From Achatina immaculata (taxonomy: Eukaryota; Mollusca; Gastropoda; Stylommatophora; Achatinidae): a stretch of 64,000 nt of DNA. Position numbers and translations under genes: made by a program. This document shows, piece after piece, positions 47,927 to 59,880 of the stretch. Under the pieces are notes generated by a model. It worked only from the letters and a program-made list of their open reading frames with translations, did not search any database and was not told where the DNA came from. How positions within the stretch are numbered: the stretch's first letter is position 1; each line of letters opens with the position of its first letter. The stretch is taken from assembly GCA_009760885.1 (NCBI GenBank), contig CM019713.1:29816927-29880926 (forward strand). The letters are read 5' to 3'.

Positions 47927-48812
47927 ACACTGCTGGCGAGATTCTTCAGAGGCCGAGCATGGAGTGAAACTCCTCCCAGCCAATGAAGAAAATGCGAAAA
48001 AGCAATTAGGGTTGCTGTGCAGCACCAATGTGAAAAGGTGATGGAAAGGATAAAGTTAAGCTTAGTCGGTATGTCTAGTGGTCTCGCGGCGAGAGCTACT
48101 CATACTACAGCACCACTGCTCTAGAGGCCGATATACACCTATACTGGTGAAATATGCCTAAACTGGCTTAAGCCAGGGGTAAAACTTGATGGCTACTCAT
48201 GTCACAGTACCTCCACTTTAGAGGTCAGTCATATCCTAAACACGCCCATACTGGGATAATATGCCTAAACCAGCTAAACCCAGGGGTGAAACTTAATAGT
48301 GGCGAGGATTCGTCCTCCTGGACAAAAGCTCCATCATGGTCACAACTAGGAAGGGTAGCAGCCATAACCACAAAATGCTGAAGTCGGAGACACTGGACCA
48401 GTGCAGTCTAGATAGGCAATCACCTCTCACTCAGCGGGGATGTATGCGTATCCTAATAATGCTGAGGATTTCTGATGAGAAAGTCCAACGCTGGACTCAA
48501 TGAGCAACCACCTCTCACCCAGTGGAGATACATGGGTATCCCAAAACACGTCAAGGTTTTCTGGGGAAAAAGTCCAACTCTAGATTAAACTGGTGCAACG
48601 AAAACCACAGTGTCAGGCATTCCTGCTTCTGAGACCCACCAAGAATACAGGCTCAAGTCCTGCAATACACTGAACCTCTTGTGGTCCTCTCATGGATCTA
48701 TTATGGTCCTTTCAGGGACAACAGGAGACCACATGACCTATTGAGGACCATGGGAGTAAATTCAGGAGGATTACGGGGCGGTCTTGGTGATAGATGCGAA
48801 TGAAGAAGAAGT
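47927..48812 (+). mobile_element. Repeat family C, complete copy with target duplication
   Basis: 886 bp inserted in LINE A and flanked by TTACTGGAGGA at 47916-47926 and 48813-48823. It ends atgcgaatgaagaagaag, a (GAA)n tail. No coding capacity. Copies or pieces also lie at 43400-44190, 51412-52160, 56515-56762 and 59725-59880, all in the opposite orientation. Confidence 0.92.
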
Positions 48813-49800
48813 TTACTGGAGGAGAAATAACCCAAACTGACAATTAAAGAAGTTTTATGGGCAATAAAGAATCTGAAAAATGGTAAATCACCAGGATGTT
48901 ATGAGATAACAGCTGAATTTATTAAAGCAGGAGGAAAGGAATGTGCTACAATCTATCATGCACTATGTAAAAAGATATGGCATTCGGGTATTTGGCCAAA
49001 AGAATGGGAAAGAACTATATTCATACTACTGCTAAAAAAGAGTAACTTGATATTATGCACAAACTACAGAACTGCTGCCCTGATTAGTCATGCCAGCAAA
49101 ATTCTTTTAAAAATCATAACGGGTAGACTTTGTAAGAAAATAGAAGGAGAAGCCAGTATGGTCCAAGCTGGTTTCAGGCAAGGAAGAGGAACAAGAGATC
49201 ATATATTCAATATAAGATTAATAATAAAGAAACACAGAGAATTTAATGTGAATCTACAATTACCTTTTATAGAGTATTCAAAGGCTTTTGAATGTGTACA
49301 ACACCAGACACTTTGGGAAATAATGGGGAAAATGGGATTTCCAACACATTTAATACAATTAATATCACTGCTGCATCTAGGCCAACAAGACAAATGAGAA
49401 TAAATGGTGAAACAACAACTTGGTTTGACACAAAACAAGGGATCCATCGGGAGTGCATACTGTCACCTTATTTACTTAACATGTATACTGATAAAATAAT
49501 AAAGAATGTTAGAGAAGATGCAGACAAAGAATATTACGATGCCGTAACAATTGGAGGTTACAAAATACCAGAGATTTGATATGCTGATGACATAGTATTA
49601 CTGTACAAAACACAAAAAGGAATGGAAAAACTAAAAAAAGGAATGTCAGTCCGTAAGAATAGTGAAGAGCAAAACCTCTATCTTACTGCAAAGAAAACTA
49701 AACTGACGACAACTGACAAAACAAATAAAGCTGCTAAAATATGTCTCAATGAGGAAAAAGTGGAAGAGGTGGAGAGTTTTGAATATCTCGGATCATCACT

Positions 49801-50728
49801 TCTTCTTCTTCTTCTTCGTTCGCATTGTCTGTCTATATCTGCAGTCCTGTCTCTTGGATAAATTTCACTGTTTTTTGTAACTCATGTATGGAACCGTAGA
49901 GCTTATCTTCTTTAGTGGTTTCACTGGGCCAGTAATTATTTCTCGGTGTCTCGTAGTTGATGCAGTTCTGGAGGATATGTTCCACAGTTTGGGGCACCTG
50001 GGCACATGTACATAGATTAGTAGTACCAACCTTAAACTTTGTATACATATGACTTCGGAGTCGGCTGTGTCCTGTTCAGAGACGGAAGATGGTGACTTGT
50101 TCCTTTCTGTTTAGCATGTGATAGTCATCATGTGGTGGTGTTTGTGGCTTCCTGTAGGTTTTTATCATGCTTTTCTTCTGATTATAGGTGATTGGTATGT
50201 CTGATTGGTATGTCTGGTTGCTCCATTTCAGTGTCCTCTTTGGCCAGATGATCAGCTTTCTCATTGCCTGGTATCCCACAGTGGGAGGGAATCCATTGCA
50301 AAGTGACTCCATGTTGTAAGCCAATTTTTGACAAGGCATCTTTAAGGTCTGGTAGTTTGTTGCACTAAAGAGCTTCCAGTACTGATCTTGCATCTGTGAG
50401 AATTACTACAGGATATGTATCAATTCTGGAGTCTGATAGTTTTTCAACTGCAGCAATAATTGCCCTAACTTCAGCATCAAAGTTGTTGCAGTATTTACCA
50501 GTGGGTATGGAAATCTTGTCAATGGTGTTGTTTGGATATTCAATATATGCTCCTGCCCCTCCATTCTTTATGGCATTATGCGCAGATCCATCTGTATACA
50601 CACGTATCCAGGTGTCACATGGATATTTGTCATCTAGAACACTAAGTGTGGCTGTTGATCTTACAAGACTGCTCTGCATCTCACCATTCTGCACACCTTT
50701 CACTTCAGTCTGAATAGTTATTTGTGTA
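49801..50728 (-). mobile_element. LINE family F, 3' end with RNase H domain
   Basis: 928 bp, flanked by GGATCATCACT at 49790-49800 and 50729-50739. The minus strand codes an RNase H domain: WIRVYTDGSAHNAIKNGGAG, NNFDAEVRAIIAAVEKL and VVILTDARSVLEAL. Then comes the C-terminal zinc-knuckle-like part (LCTCAQVPQTVEHILQNC). The tail is gcgaacgaagaagaagaag. RNase H points to an I/Jockey-type LINE, truncated at its 5' side. Confidence 0.93.
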
Positions 50729-50990
50729 GGATCATCACTAACTAATAATGGAGATACAATGAAAGAAATTAAGAAGAGGATATTTATTGCTCTTCAAAAA
50801 GTAAAACAACTTAATAAGCTGTGGAGAGGAACATACAGAACTACAAAAATAAGATTTTTAAGGGTATGCATCTTTCCCATCACAACATATGCTGTGAGAC
50901 CTGGAAACTTAACAAAACAGCTGAGAAACACATAAATGCCTTTGAATGTAAATGCTACAGAAGAGTTCTTCAAATATCATGGACACAAGA

Positions 50991-51402
50991 ACTTCTTACA
51001 TCTTACATCCTTCCTGTGCCATTAAACATCACATAAGGCTCACACAGTTGTTTGCCAAGTTTTCCTATTTTCTGCGAGTCTTTCAACTTCATCAAGGGAT
51101 GTTATGCCCACTAAACTGGCTTCTCTTAACAATATCCTCTTAGAGTTTCACATGGTTGACCTATTTTTATTCAGCCTGTTGTGCTCCACTTGATAGCTTG
51201 TCTTGGTATTCTCTGATTTTTTTTCTTTTCATCACATGGTCTACATATGTCCAACTTCTTTTTCTGATCACCCATGAGACAGGTTGTTGTTTGCTCATCT
51301 GTCTTATTTCTGCAATGTTCTTGAATTCATTCCACTTTATATCAAGTATTTTTCTGAGACATTTGTTTTCAAATTTCTTCATTTGTTTTCAAATTTCTTT
51401 AG
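50991..51402 (-). mobile_element. RTE-like LINE family B, 3' part of nested copy
   Basis: Minus strand: FENKCLRKILDIKWNEFKN, AEIRQMSKQQPVSWVIRKR. The 3' terminus abuts LINE A at 50990. It is the distal half of the copy continued at 52566-53577. Confidence 0.88.
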
Positions 51403-51411
51403 TTGATTTCA

Positions 51412-52160
51412 AGACCCTCTTCTTCTTCTTCTTTGTTCGCTTCTACCACCAAGACCGCCCCGTGATCCTGCTGAATTTACTCCTGTGGTCCTCGATGTGT
51501 CCTGTGATTCCCGAGAGGGTCACAAGAGGTTCAGAATATCGCGGGGTTTGGGCCTGAATTCTTGGTGGGTTGCAGAAGCGGGATTGCATCACACCATGGT
51601 TTTCATTGCACTAGTTTAATCCAGAGTTGGACTTTCTCACCAGAAAACCTCGGTTTGGTTTGGATATCAGCATATTCCCACCAGGTGAGAAGTGGTTGCC
51701 CATCTAGCCTAGAGTTGGACTCATCAGAAAACCTCAGCGTGATTAGGATACGCATACATCCCCGCTGAGTGAGGTGATTGCCTATCTATACTGTACTGGT
51801 CTGGTGTCTCCGACTTCAGCATTTTATGGTTGTGGGCGCTACCCTTCCTAGTTGTGACCAGGACAGAGCTTTTGTCCAGGAGAACGAATCCTCGCCACTA
51901 TTAAGTTTCACCCCTGGGTTGAGCCGGTTTAGGCATATTTCACCAGTATGGGTGTATATCAGACATGGCCGGCCTCTAGAGCAGAGATGCCATGGTATGA
52001 GTAGCTCTCGCCGCGAGACTACTGGTCATACCGATTAAGTTTCACTTTATCCTTCCCATCACCTTTTCACATCGACGCCACAAGGCAACCCTAATTGCTT
52101 TTTGCATTTTCTTCATTGACTAGGAGGAGTTTCACTCCATGTGCAGCATCTGATAATCTT
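51412..52160 (-). mobile_element. Repeat family C, copy inside LINE B
   Basis: Starts (plus strand) with tcttcttcttctttgttcgc and ends gtttcactccatgtgcagca. It is the complement of 47927-48812. Confidence 0.88.
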
Positions 52161-52473
52161 GCCAGCAGAATGCCCCAGGGTCAGAACAGATTTTTCCTAT
52201 CTCTTAGGACCGACTGTGCCATGTTCAACTGCTGTTCACATGGAACCCTTCTCCACTTCAGTCTTCAAAGTTCTCATTTGAATATTTGCTACTACCACCA
52301 AGATCTGCACACAAGGCGACTCCACCCAGGATCACTCCCCAGGCTTCCACGCTCACTCCAATGGCCCTCCTACTCATCTCGGCCTCGCTTCCGGCCCCAT
52401 GGAAGGGCCTAGTGTCGAGACAGCCAGGAATGGGTCTGACGCTCTAGCACCATCCATTTTTAGGGCTGGCTGA

Positions 52474-52509
<36 letters not shown>

Positions 52510-52565
52510 TCCGACTTCCAATTTCAAGACCTACTTTGCTAGCCAAGGAAGACAGGGAATCTATT
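52161..52565. mobile_element. Unassigned repeat piece beside family C
   Basis: GC-richer than its surroundings (ctcggcctcgcttccggccc) with ctactaccaccaagatctgc, recalling the family C terminus. It lies between two halves of a LINE B, so it is inserted DNA, but I cannot name it. Confidence 0.5.
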
Positions 52566-53577
52566 TTTCCTGCACTGAATTCACATTGTCACTGATAAGA
52601 GTTATGTCATCTGCAAATTCAAGATCTTCTATTTGGGTCCCATGTACCCAATAACTGCCGGTTTTACCTGTACAGGATCTTTTCATTATAAGGTCTATGG
52701 CAATTCCAAAAAAGCAATGGAGATAATATACATCCTTGTTTCATGCCTGTTTCAATCTGAAACCATTCACTCATTCTTTCTTCTGTCTTGCCTGCACAAA
52801 TATATTTGTTGTAGAGATTTCTAATGATGTTGACAATTTTAGATGGTATTCCATACAGTCTTAAAATTCTCCACAATGAATCTCTGTGTATGCTATCAAA
52901 TGCCTTTTTAAAGTCTAAGAAGTTTAGGATTTATGGTCTCTGCTTTTCAATATGTTCTTCAAGTATTATTCTTAGAGTAAAGATCTGGTTGAGACAGTTT
53001 CTCCCTTTTCAAAATCCTGCTTATTCTTCTCTCATTGCAGTATCCACTACATCCTTAATTCTATTCAGAATCACTTTACAAAATACCTTTGACACAACTG
53101 ATAGTAAGGTTACACCTCTCCAATTATTGCAGTCACTGAGGTTGCTTTTTTTTTTTTTTTGGTATTTTAACAATGATTCCCTTTTTTCCATTTAGAAGGA
53201 ACCTTTTCTTCTTTCCAAATTTTATTAACCATTCTCTGTAGTTGGCTCATGTTGTCACTGTTAACAGCTTTTAACATTTCGACTGTTATTTCATCTTCAC
53301 AAGCAGCTTTGTTGTTAGCCATTAGATTCACTGGTGTTTCAATTTCATTCAGTGTAACATCATCTAAGTTGACATTTAGTTGTGGGACTGGTAAATCGAT
53401 TTCAAGATTTATTAACTCATTTGGATGTGGTCGATTAAGTATTTCTTGGAAGTGTTTGGCTCATTTTTGGTCTTTACTTGATGTTAATAGGTTGCCTGTT
53501 TTGCTAAAGACTGGTCTTTCTCTGGAGGTAATAGCACCTGTTAGCTTCTTCTGTATGTTATATAGACTTTTGCTGTG
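52566..53577 (-). mobile_element. RTE-like LINE family B, 5' part of nested copy
   Basis: Minus strand: MKQGCILSPLLFWNCHR, MWRILRLYGIPSKIVNIIR and the SNLSDCNNWRGVTLLS-type finger region. It joins 50991-51402 in order, with about 500 bp of the palm and thumb missing at the break. Confidence 0.9.
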
Positions 53578-53856
53578 TCCATACTACAAGAACTTAATGC
53601 TGAAGAAGATTGGCTAGTAAAGAGGATTAAACAGAGAAAACTTAAATATTTTGGACATCATGAGAATTTAGAGAAGACCATCATGGAAGGGTAAATAATG
53701 AGAAAAAGAAAGAGAGGAAAACCAAGGCGAAGATGGCTGTAAGACATCGTTGATAATCTGCAAATGGATGCATCAGCAGCAGGGCATTTTGCTTACAACC
53801 GAGAGGCCTACAGGAGAGCTGTTAGGGAGGCAAAGTTCTGTAAGGGACATGCAAAT

Positions 53857-55825
53857 GACTGGCTGCCGATGCTGTTTCAAAATGATCTACAAACATTTTT
53901 AGATGTGAAGAAACGAAGAGTAATATATTCATATAATTCTAGACGAATGTATACCACAAACAGAATTAACGTGACTGTAATAAGACCAACATCAAGATGC
54001 AAGGTTTTCAGATACGACGATATTTACATCTATTAGGACCTATCGATTATAAATACTTTTACGAATATATGTAAAACTTACCCCTATTCTCAATTATCCG
54101 AATCTCATATCTGAACTAAACTAAACTTATTTCAAGAGTGTTGATCTTTCTCAATTTAATTACGTGAAGTTTTAACTGTTTACATGGCATTACACAAAAT
54201 TTTCAGAAGTATTCCACAAATTTTTCTCCCACAAAAACAAGGAAGTTCATGCTGACCAGATTTTTTCAAATAACCATGGCTGGGGACTGGTCAAATTACG
54301 TATACAGGATCGTTTCTTGTTTTCTTAGCTCTTTCTCCTCTTTAATCCGATTTTATTATTCATTCATTCGTAAATTATTTAGTACTGGTTATATAAAGAT
54401 CACTATAATTAGTGCATAATTTAAATTTGCATAACTGGCTTAAAGGCCAATTGGCAAGTTATTTGGTAAAGAAAACTAGTGCTTCTCTACAAGAAAGCAA
54501 TCTACATTGAAAAGCGACTACCTATTTTTACAATTCCATATCTCCTATTACACGAATATCATGTACCACAAACAAGGAGTGTGTGTTTTAATGTATGCTA
54601 TTTTCTTATTCAGTTAGAAAGTGACACAATACAAAGTCGCAGTACATTTGTCATACTTTTCAGGTTGTCTGAGTGAAGCATTGATACTGAATGCTGTTTG
54701 CTATTACCTCCGATTTACCAATAGTTCTTGATTTTTTTCCACGTTCATTTTCTCTATACTATTCTCATTTTCTCTATACTATTCTCATTTTCTCTATACT
54801 ATTCTCATTTTCTCGAGCCGCAATGCGCTAAGATAGCAGAGAGACTGGCTTTCCAGAAAGGCTATATAAAGGCAGCAACAGTATCGAACTGGACTTTCCT
54901 CCTAGTGAGCAATCATCAGTTTGCTAATTCATATATCTGTTTTTATTTGCTATTTTCCTCATTTTCAATACCTGCTTGAGCATCTTTATGCGTGTCTTCA
55001 TCCTTCATGTGCTAATTTACACATATCCAGTACATTCTGGTACAGGTAGATATTTAAAGGCACTTTGTTTCTACCAGATAACGATGATAATTCAACGGCC
55101 TGGTCAACTGGGCCGCTTCTGCTATGGGGCTTCAAATTTTCTTTGCTTAGAGACTATTCAGAATCGATCTGAATCACTCCCACAAAATCATTGTGTCCCA
55201 TATTTGGTCTTTTAATACTCTTAAACGACGCTGTTGTGATTCTAGACACCCCCCCCCCCTTTTTTTTTTTTTAATTAAAAAATATGCCTCTTTATCCTTC
55301 GATTTTGTGAATGATTTTAATGTTCTCGAGTTTTTATTCTCTAAGAACATATGTAGTGCAAAATGTATCATTACTTCTGGTGCTTCTGTCTTTAAATGAT
55401 AGGTCATGCTAAATCTGGAGCCCGGGTGCTATAATGAAGTTCAATTTTCCTCTTTCCCTCCACCCACATAGCTTCCATTTCTGATTTAGATCCTGTGGGC
55501 CGGCCCTGTTGCACAGACGTGCACAGCTTTGAACATTACCAGAACATATTGTCTGAAGTCTGTACACCCCTTTCGTAATGTCATTCGTTTTTATGGTATA
55601 TACGTGTATTATGTAGTAAGATGTGACTCAACAGTCTGCTGTGACCAGTTCTTAATAGAAATATAACGGCCTGGTATCCCTGTAGCATAAAAAAATGAAT
55701 CAGGTTACTGCAATATCGCCGACTATGAAGAGGCTGTTTTACTGGCAAAAAGAGTGGAGCTCACGTAAATAGACAAAAATATGGCCTGAATCAGCAGAGG
55801 TCGACCCAAAGAGACATGGAGACGT
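53857..55825. other. No gene recognised
   Basis: Holds a 20-bp repeat (cattttctctatactattct, about 3.5 units, 54746-54815) and C/T homopolymers at 55248-55272. Otherwise unremarkable AT-rich sequence. Confidence 0.4.
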
Positions 55826-55912
55826 TCATTCATTCATTCACTCATTTGCATGTCCCTTGCGGAACTTTGCCTCCCAAACAGCCCTCCTGTAGGTCTCTCG
55901 GTTGTGAGCAAG
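55826..55912 (-). mobile_element. RTE-like LINE family A, 3' tip
   Basis: cattcattcattcactcatt followed by tgcatgtcccttgcggaact and ctgtaggtctctcggttgtg, the reverse complement of the family A end with its AATG tail. Confidence 0.85.
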
Positions 55913-56514
55913 AGTCGTACAGCAGAGAAAATGCTGGTAAACAAAAGGACTGGCATGAGAGACTGTTAAGAAGATAGCAAAGGACCGACAGAACTGAAAA
56001 TCTCTGGCTACCAGCGGCCCCAGTGTGTTTTCTGGCGCTGAATGGAACAGGTCCTATATCATACGCCAATGCCACGACATAAAAACCAGGTGGGCAGAAA
56101 GCATCAAAGCCTATTGTGAGTTCGGCAGAGAAACTTACGAACATTTCAAAATATTCAGACTCCCCACAGATCACAAATGGCTGAAATAACACATGTACAG
56201 TAAACTGAACATAAGCACAAACTATGAGTCCACCTGTAGCACCGAAAAGATGACAGTCCCACATCTATTGCAGGATAATAAGGATCGAAGAAGTCATACA
56301 TGACGAAAACTAGTACCAACCAGATCAAGTTGTATGGTGATTTCAACAACTGAATGCGAATTACTGTATTCTTCCGGGATGTCGAATCTAACGTCTGTGA
56401 ACGTCCAAGGAACAAGAAGACTCAGGTTCACTGTTTATATTGAGCCTCCTTGTTCATGGTTGTCTGTAATAGATTTGTACACAGGCCGCTTCAAAAACTT
56501 TGTATTTCATTTCT

Positions 56515-56527
56515 TTCTTTCTTTCTT

Positions 56528-56558
<31 letters not shown>

Positions 56559-56762
56559 TTCTTCATTCGCTTCTACCATTTAAGACAGCCCCGTGATCCT
56601 GCTGAATTTACTCCTGTGGTCGTTTATAGGACCACAAGATGTCCTGTGGTCCCCGAGAGGACCACACGAGATTCAGAGTATATGGGTCTGTATTCTCGGT
56701 GGGTCACAGAAGCGGGAATGGGTGACACTGGTTTTCGTTGCACCAGTTTAATCTAGTAGGTA
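56515..56762 (-). mobile_element. Repeat family C, 5'-truncated copy
   Basis: Plus strand: (ttc)n, gcttctaccatttaagacag, ccccgagaggaccacacgag, stopping at accagtttaatctag where LINE E begins. Confidence 0.85.
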
Positions 56763-58352
56763 GCTAGTGAGACTGACTTACCTGTAGTTGGAGGCCGTAT
56801 CATTGTTCTTCCCTGGCTTTAGCAGTGGTACCATGCTTGCTTCCTTCAAGATTTGAGGTAAATTACCTGTGCTCCACCACATATTGAAAATATCCAACAG
56901 CTTTCCCATTGCTGCCATTCTCAGGTTCTTGATCATTTCATTGGACACTCCACCTGGTCCTATGATTTCCTAGATTTCAGTTTACTGACTGTTAGGTCTA
57001 ACTCGCTGCGTGTGATTGGTGCATCAATGACCTTCACTTTTCTGCCTTGTTCCTCTTCTTTCTGTGGGTCAATGCGCACTGTACGCTCTTTCTCTGGATG
57101 GATATCAATGTTGCAGTTTTGTGCAAATATGCGAGCAAAGTGATCTGTTACCTGCTTGCCTGTACGAGTTTTCCCATCCTCTATTATTAGTGTAATCTTT
57201 GTACTTCTTCCAATCCTCTCATCGTTTAACTGTTTGATTAATTTCCACAGTTTTCTTCTATCCTTTTCAAAGTTTAGGGACTCTAAAAAAGTTTTCAAAG
57301 TTTTCTCTCTCCGTTAACTTTCCCGTCTGGTTTGCAGCTTGACTCTCTGATTTTTGGCCTTAGCATGTTGGTAATTCCCTATACGAGGGTTTTCAGTGCA
57401 AAGTGATCTGTGGAGAACATACCTCCAGCAGTTTTAGGGTACAAACAGGAGTGAAGCAGGGATGTGTACTATCACCAACATTGTTTATCTTGGCAGTGGA
57501 CTGGTTAATAAAGGAGGCAACATCAGATAAATGCAGAGGATTACAATGGACCCTTGACACAGTGCTGGAAGACCTTGACTTCGCAGACGACATTTGTCTA
57601 CTATCAAGCAGCCACAAAGATATGCAAGATAAAATAAACAAGCTAACTCAGAATGCAAACAACATAGGACTAAAGATCAACGTAGGAAAGACAAAGTTAA
57701 TGAAGCAAAATGTGAACAGAAATGTACTCAGAGTAGATAGCAAGTTAGTGGAGGAGGTCAATGAGTTTGTATACCTTGCCAGTAGAGTAGTAGAAAATGG
57801 AGACAGTACAGATAACATCAACAGCAGACTTACTAGAGCAAACCAGGCTTTTGCAGTGCTACAGACTATATGGAAATCTAAAAAACTAAGCATAAATATG
57901 AAAATCAGGATACTTAAGAGTAATGTTTTAAGTGTACTACTCTATGGAAGTGAATGCTGGAAAATCACCAAAACCATAGGAAAGAAGTTGAATTCTGTCC
58001 AGACTAAATGTTTACGAAGAATTAGAAAAATATTTTGGCCAAACACCATAAGAAATAGCATCTTGTTGGCGGAAATGCAGATGAAGCCACTGACAGTAGT
58101 TATTGAAGAAAAACGCTGGCAATGGTTAGGATATGTGCTCCGAATGACTGACAACTCACTACCACAAATAGCACTAAGATTGACACCACAGGGGAACAGA
58201 AGTAAGGGTAGACCAAAAGAGACATGGAGAAGAACAACAGAAAGGATGTTGAGCAATAGAGGGCTCACCTGGGCAAGAGCAGAAAAAAAGGCGAAAGACA
58301 GGCATTTGTAGAAAACCCTTGCGGAAGCCCCATGTGCCCTGGGCACTTAAGG

Positions 58353-58394
<42 letters not shown>

Positions 58395-59728
58395 TTGGTA
58401 ATTATTGTGGTGTTCTTGGCACAGCCTATTTTCTGCTTGCTTTGGAGCTGTTTCTACGTCATCATGGGATTTTCCCAGCTCACTAGACCAGTATGGTTTA
58501 TAGTTCATACGAGCTCCTCTGGAAGTGGTTTCACGGGCGGTCTGAAGGATACAAGCATTGAATTCTTTCACTATGCTGTTAATATCCTTACCTTCTATGG
58601 ACAGCTGTCTCACCAGGATACCTGTACGGTGTCTATACATTGTCCAGTGTGCTTTATTATAGTTCCATCTGAGGAGATGGCTACTGGTGTTAAGGAGTTA
58701 ATTTTCTAGTTTCAGGAAGACTGGTCGATGGTCGCTACCTTCTCCAAGTTGTTTTCCAATTTCGCGTGTAATGTTCCACTTCAGGTCTGGAGAGAGGAAT
58801 GCCAGATCTGGTGCTGAGGTTGTACGCCAAGCCCTTGAGTAAAATGTTGGGGATCCATTGGCTGGTTGATCAGGAGAAGTCCATTATCATCCTACCAGCT
58901 CTCAACTTCCTCTCCTCTCTTGTCTATGTGGTCATAGCCCCAGCTCTGGGAATGGCTATTAAAATCTCCACAGACCATCAGTCTCTCTTTGTGTGGGATT
59001 GTTTCTAGAGCAAGTGGGTGGTCACTAGGACAGTAATAGTTAAGGAGGTGGAAGTCTGTATTACTGGTTTTTAGATGGATCATCTGGTATTCGGTTCCTT
59101 CCATGTACACTCCCACCTGACATCCGTTGATGTTATTCTTAACAAGTGTGAGTACTCCTCCTTTTCTTCTGTCCTGTCGGTCTGATCTAAAACACTGGTA
59201 CCCTCAGATTTTAAAGGCGGCATCTTTGGTTAGGTGTGCCTCCTGTATACAGCATATACTTACCTGCTCTGCAAAAAGTATGTTCTCTAGTTCCATCTTT
59301 TTGCTATAGCCATCTCTAACACTGCTGACACTCTTAGCATTCCACTGCATTATTTTAAGTTCTTGCTTTTTGGCTGTTTTCTTCTGTTGTATTCTTTGGC
59401 CGGTAACTCTACTCTCATGTCTCCTGGCTCCATAAGACGAACTGAGAGGACCTCCAGTAGCATTGGGTGGACCCTTTCGAGGGGGGATGCCCGGCACTGC
59501 ACCTGCCTGGTTAGTCTTCACAGGATGAGCACCATGTTTAAAAACTGCAGATAGAGACATTTCATTAGCGATAATGCGTGGTATCATGATGCGCCTTTTG
59601 GCTGGGTACGTCTGAGTTCAGCACCTTTCCTTGCTAGGGCAGACTGTGGTCTTGCTCGGACTGCCATGAAGACATTGATGTAGGCTGGCCTGGCCAAAAC
59701 TTTGTTTTCCAGCATCTGGTGGCTGTAC
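56763..59728 (-). mobile_element. LINE family E with APE endonuclease, interrupted
   Basis: Minus strand, in order: endonuclease start (KIMQWNAKSVSSVRDGYSKK; CIQEAHLTKDA), endonuclease core (MVCGDFNSHSQSWGYDH), a linker (PKQAENRLCQEHHNNYQH), then after the inserted LINE D (ENFENFF-type residues; RRKLWKLIKQLNDERIGRST) and RT fingers (MAAMGKLLDIFNMWWSTGN). The rest of the RT is missing. APE motifs place it with Jockey/CR1/I-type LINEs. Confidence 0.9.
57377..58391 (+). mobile_element. RTE-like LINE family D, 5'-truncated, inserted in LINE E
   Basis: One uninterrupted ORF of 302 codons (57403-58311), the best preserved RT here: TGVKQGCVLSPTLFILAVDW, LEDLDFADDICLLSS (intact FADD), LLYGSECWKITKTIGKKLNS and GNRSKGRPKETWRRTTERML. 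The fingers are missing. It ends in a (GA)n run at about 58358-58391. The target duplication ATGTTGGTAATT is at 57365-57376 and 58392-58403. Confidence 0.95.
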
Positions 59729-59880
59729 TTCTTCTTTTTCTTCTTCGTTCGCTTCTACCACCAAGATTTCCCCGTGATCCTACTGAATTTACTCATGTGG
59801 TCCTTGATTGGTCATGTGGTCCCCAAGAGGGCCACAAGAGATCCCCGAGAGGACCACATGAGGTTCAGAGTACAAAAATA
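59725..59880 (-). mobile_element. Repeat family C, 3' tip
   Basis: Plus strand: ttcttcgttcgcttctacca then ggccacaagagatccccgag; stops near ggttcagagtac. Short 5'-truncated copy. Confidence 0.8.

Larger units (their letters stand above)
47456..53856 (+). mobile_element. RTE-like LINE family A, long copy broken by nested insertions
   Basis: LINE segments at 47456-47926, 48824-49800, 50740-50990 and 53578-53856 join into one order: pre-RT region (RNVTPTLNVICDEMGQILTE), RT fingers (KNGKSPGCYEITAEFIKAGG; EASMVQAGFRQGRGTRDHIF), palm with intact YADDIVLL, thumb (VESFEYLGSSL; AEKHINAFECKCYRRVLQIS) and C-terminus (EEDWLVKRIKQRKLKYFGH). Frameshifts and stops are frequent, so it is old. Segments in between belong to other elements. 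Confidence 0.92.

Noticed and set aside
47752..47967. 71-codon ORF read as a single protein end
   Set aside because: It crosses the LINE A / repeat C insertion boundary at 47926; only its first part is LINE coding sequence.
50990..53577. Target duplication ACAAGAACTT flanking the third insertion in LINE A
   Set aside because: The string occurs on both sides, but the LINE A sequence before the left copy is not what precedes it at the right copy, so this may be a deletion or homology junction rather than a clean duplication.
55842..56264. 140-codon minus-strand ORF with hydrophobic composition
   Set aside because: One end is the family A LINE tip in reverse and the rest has no similarity or splice support.
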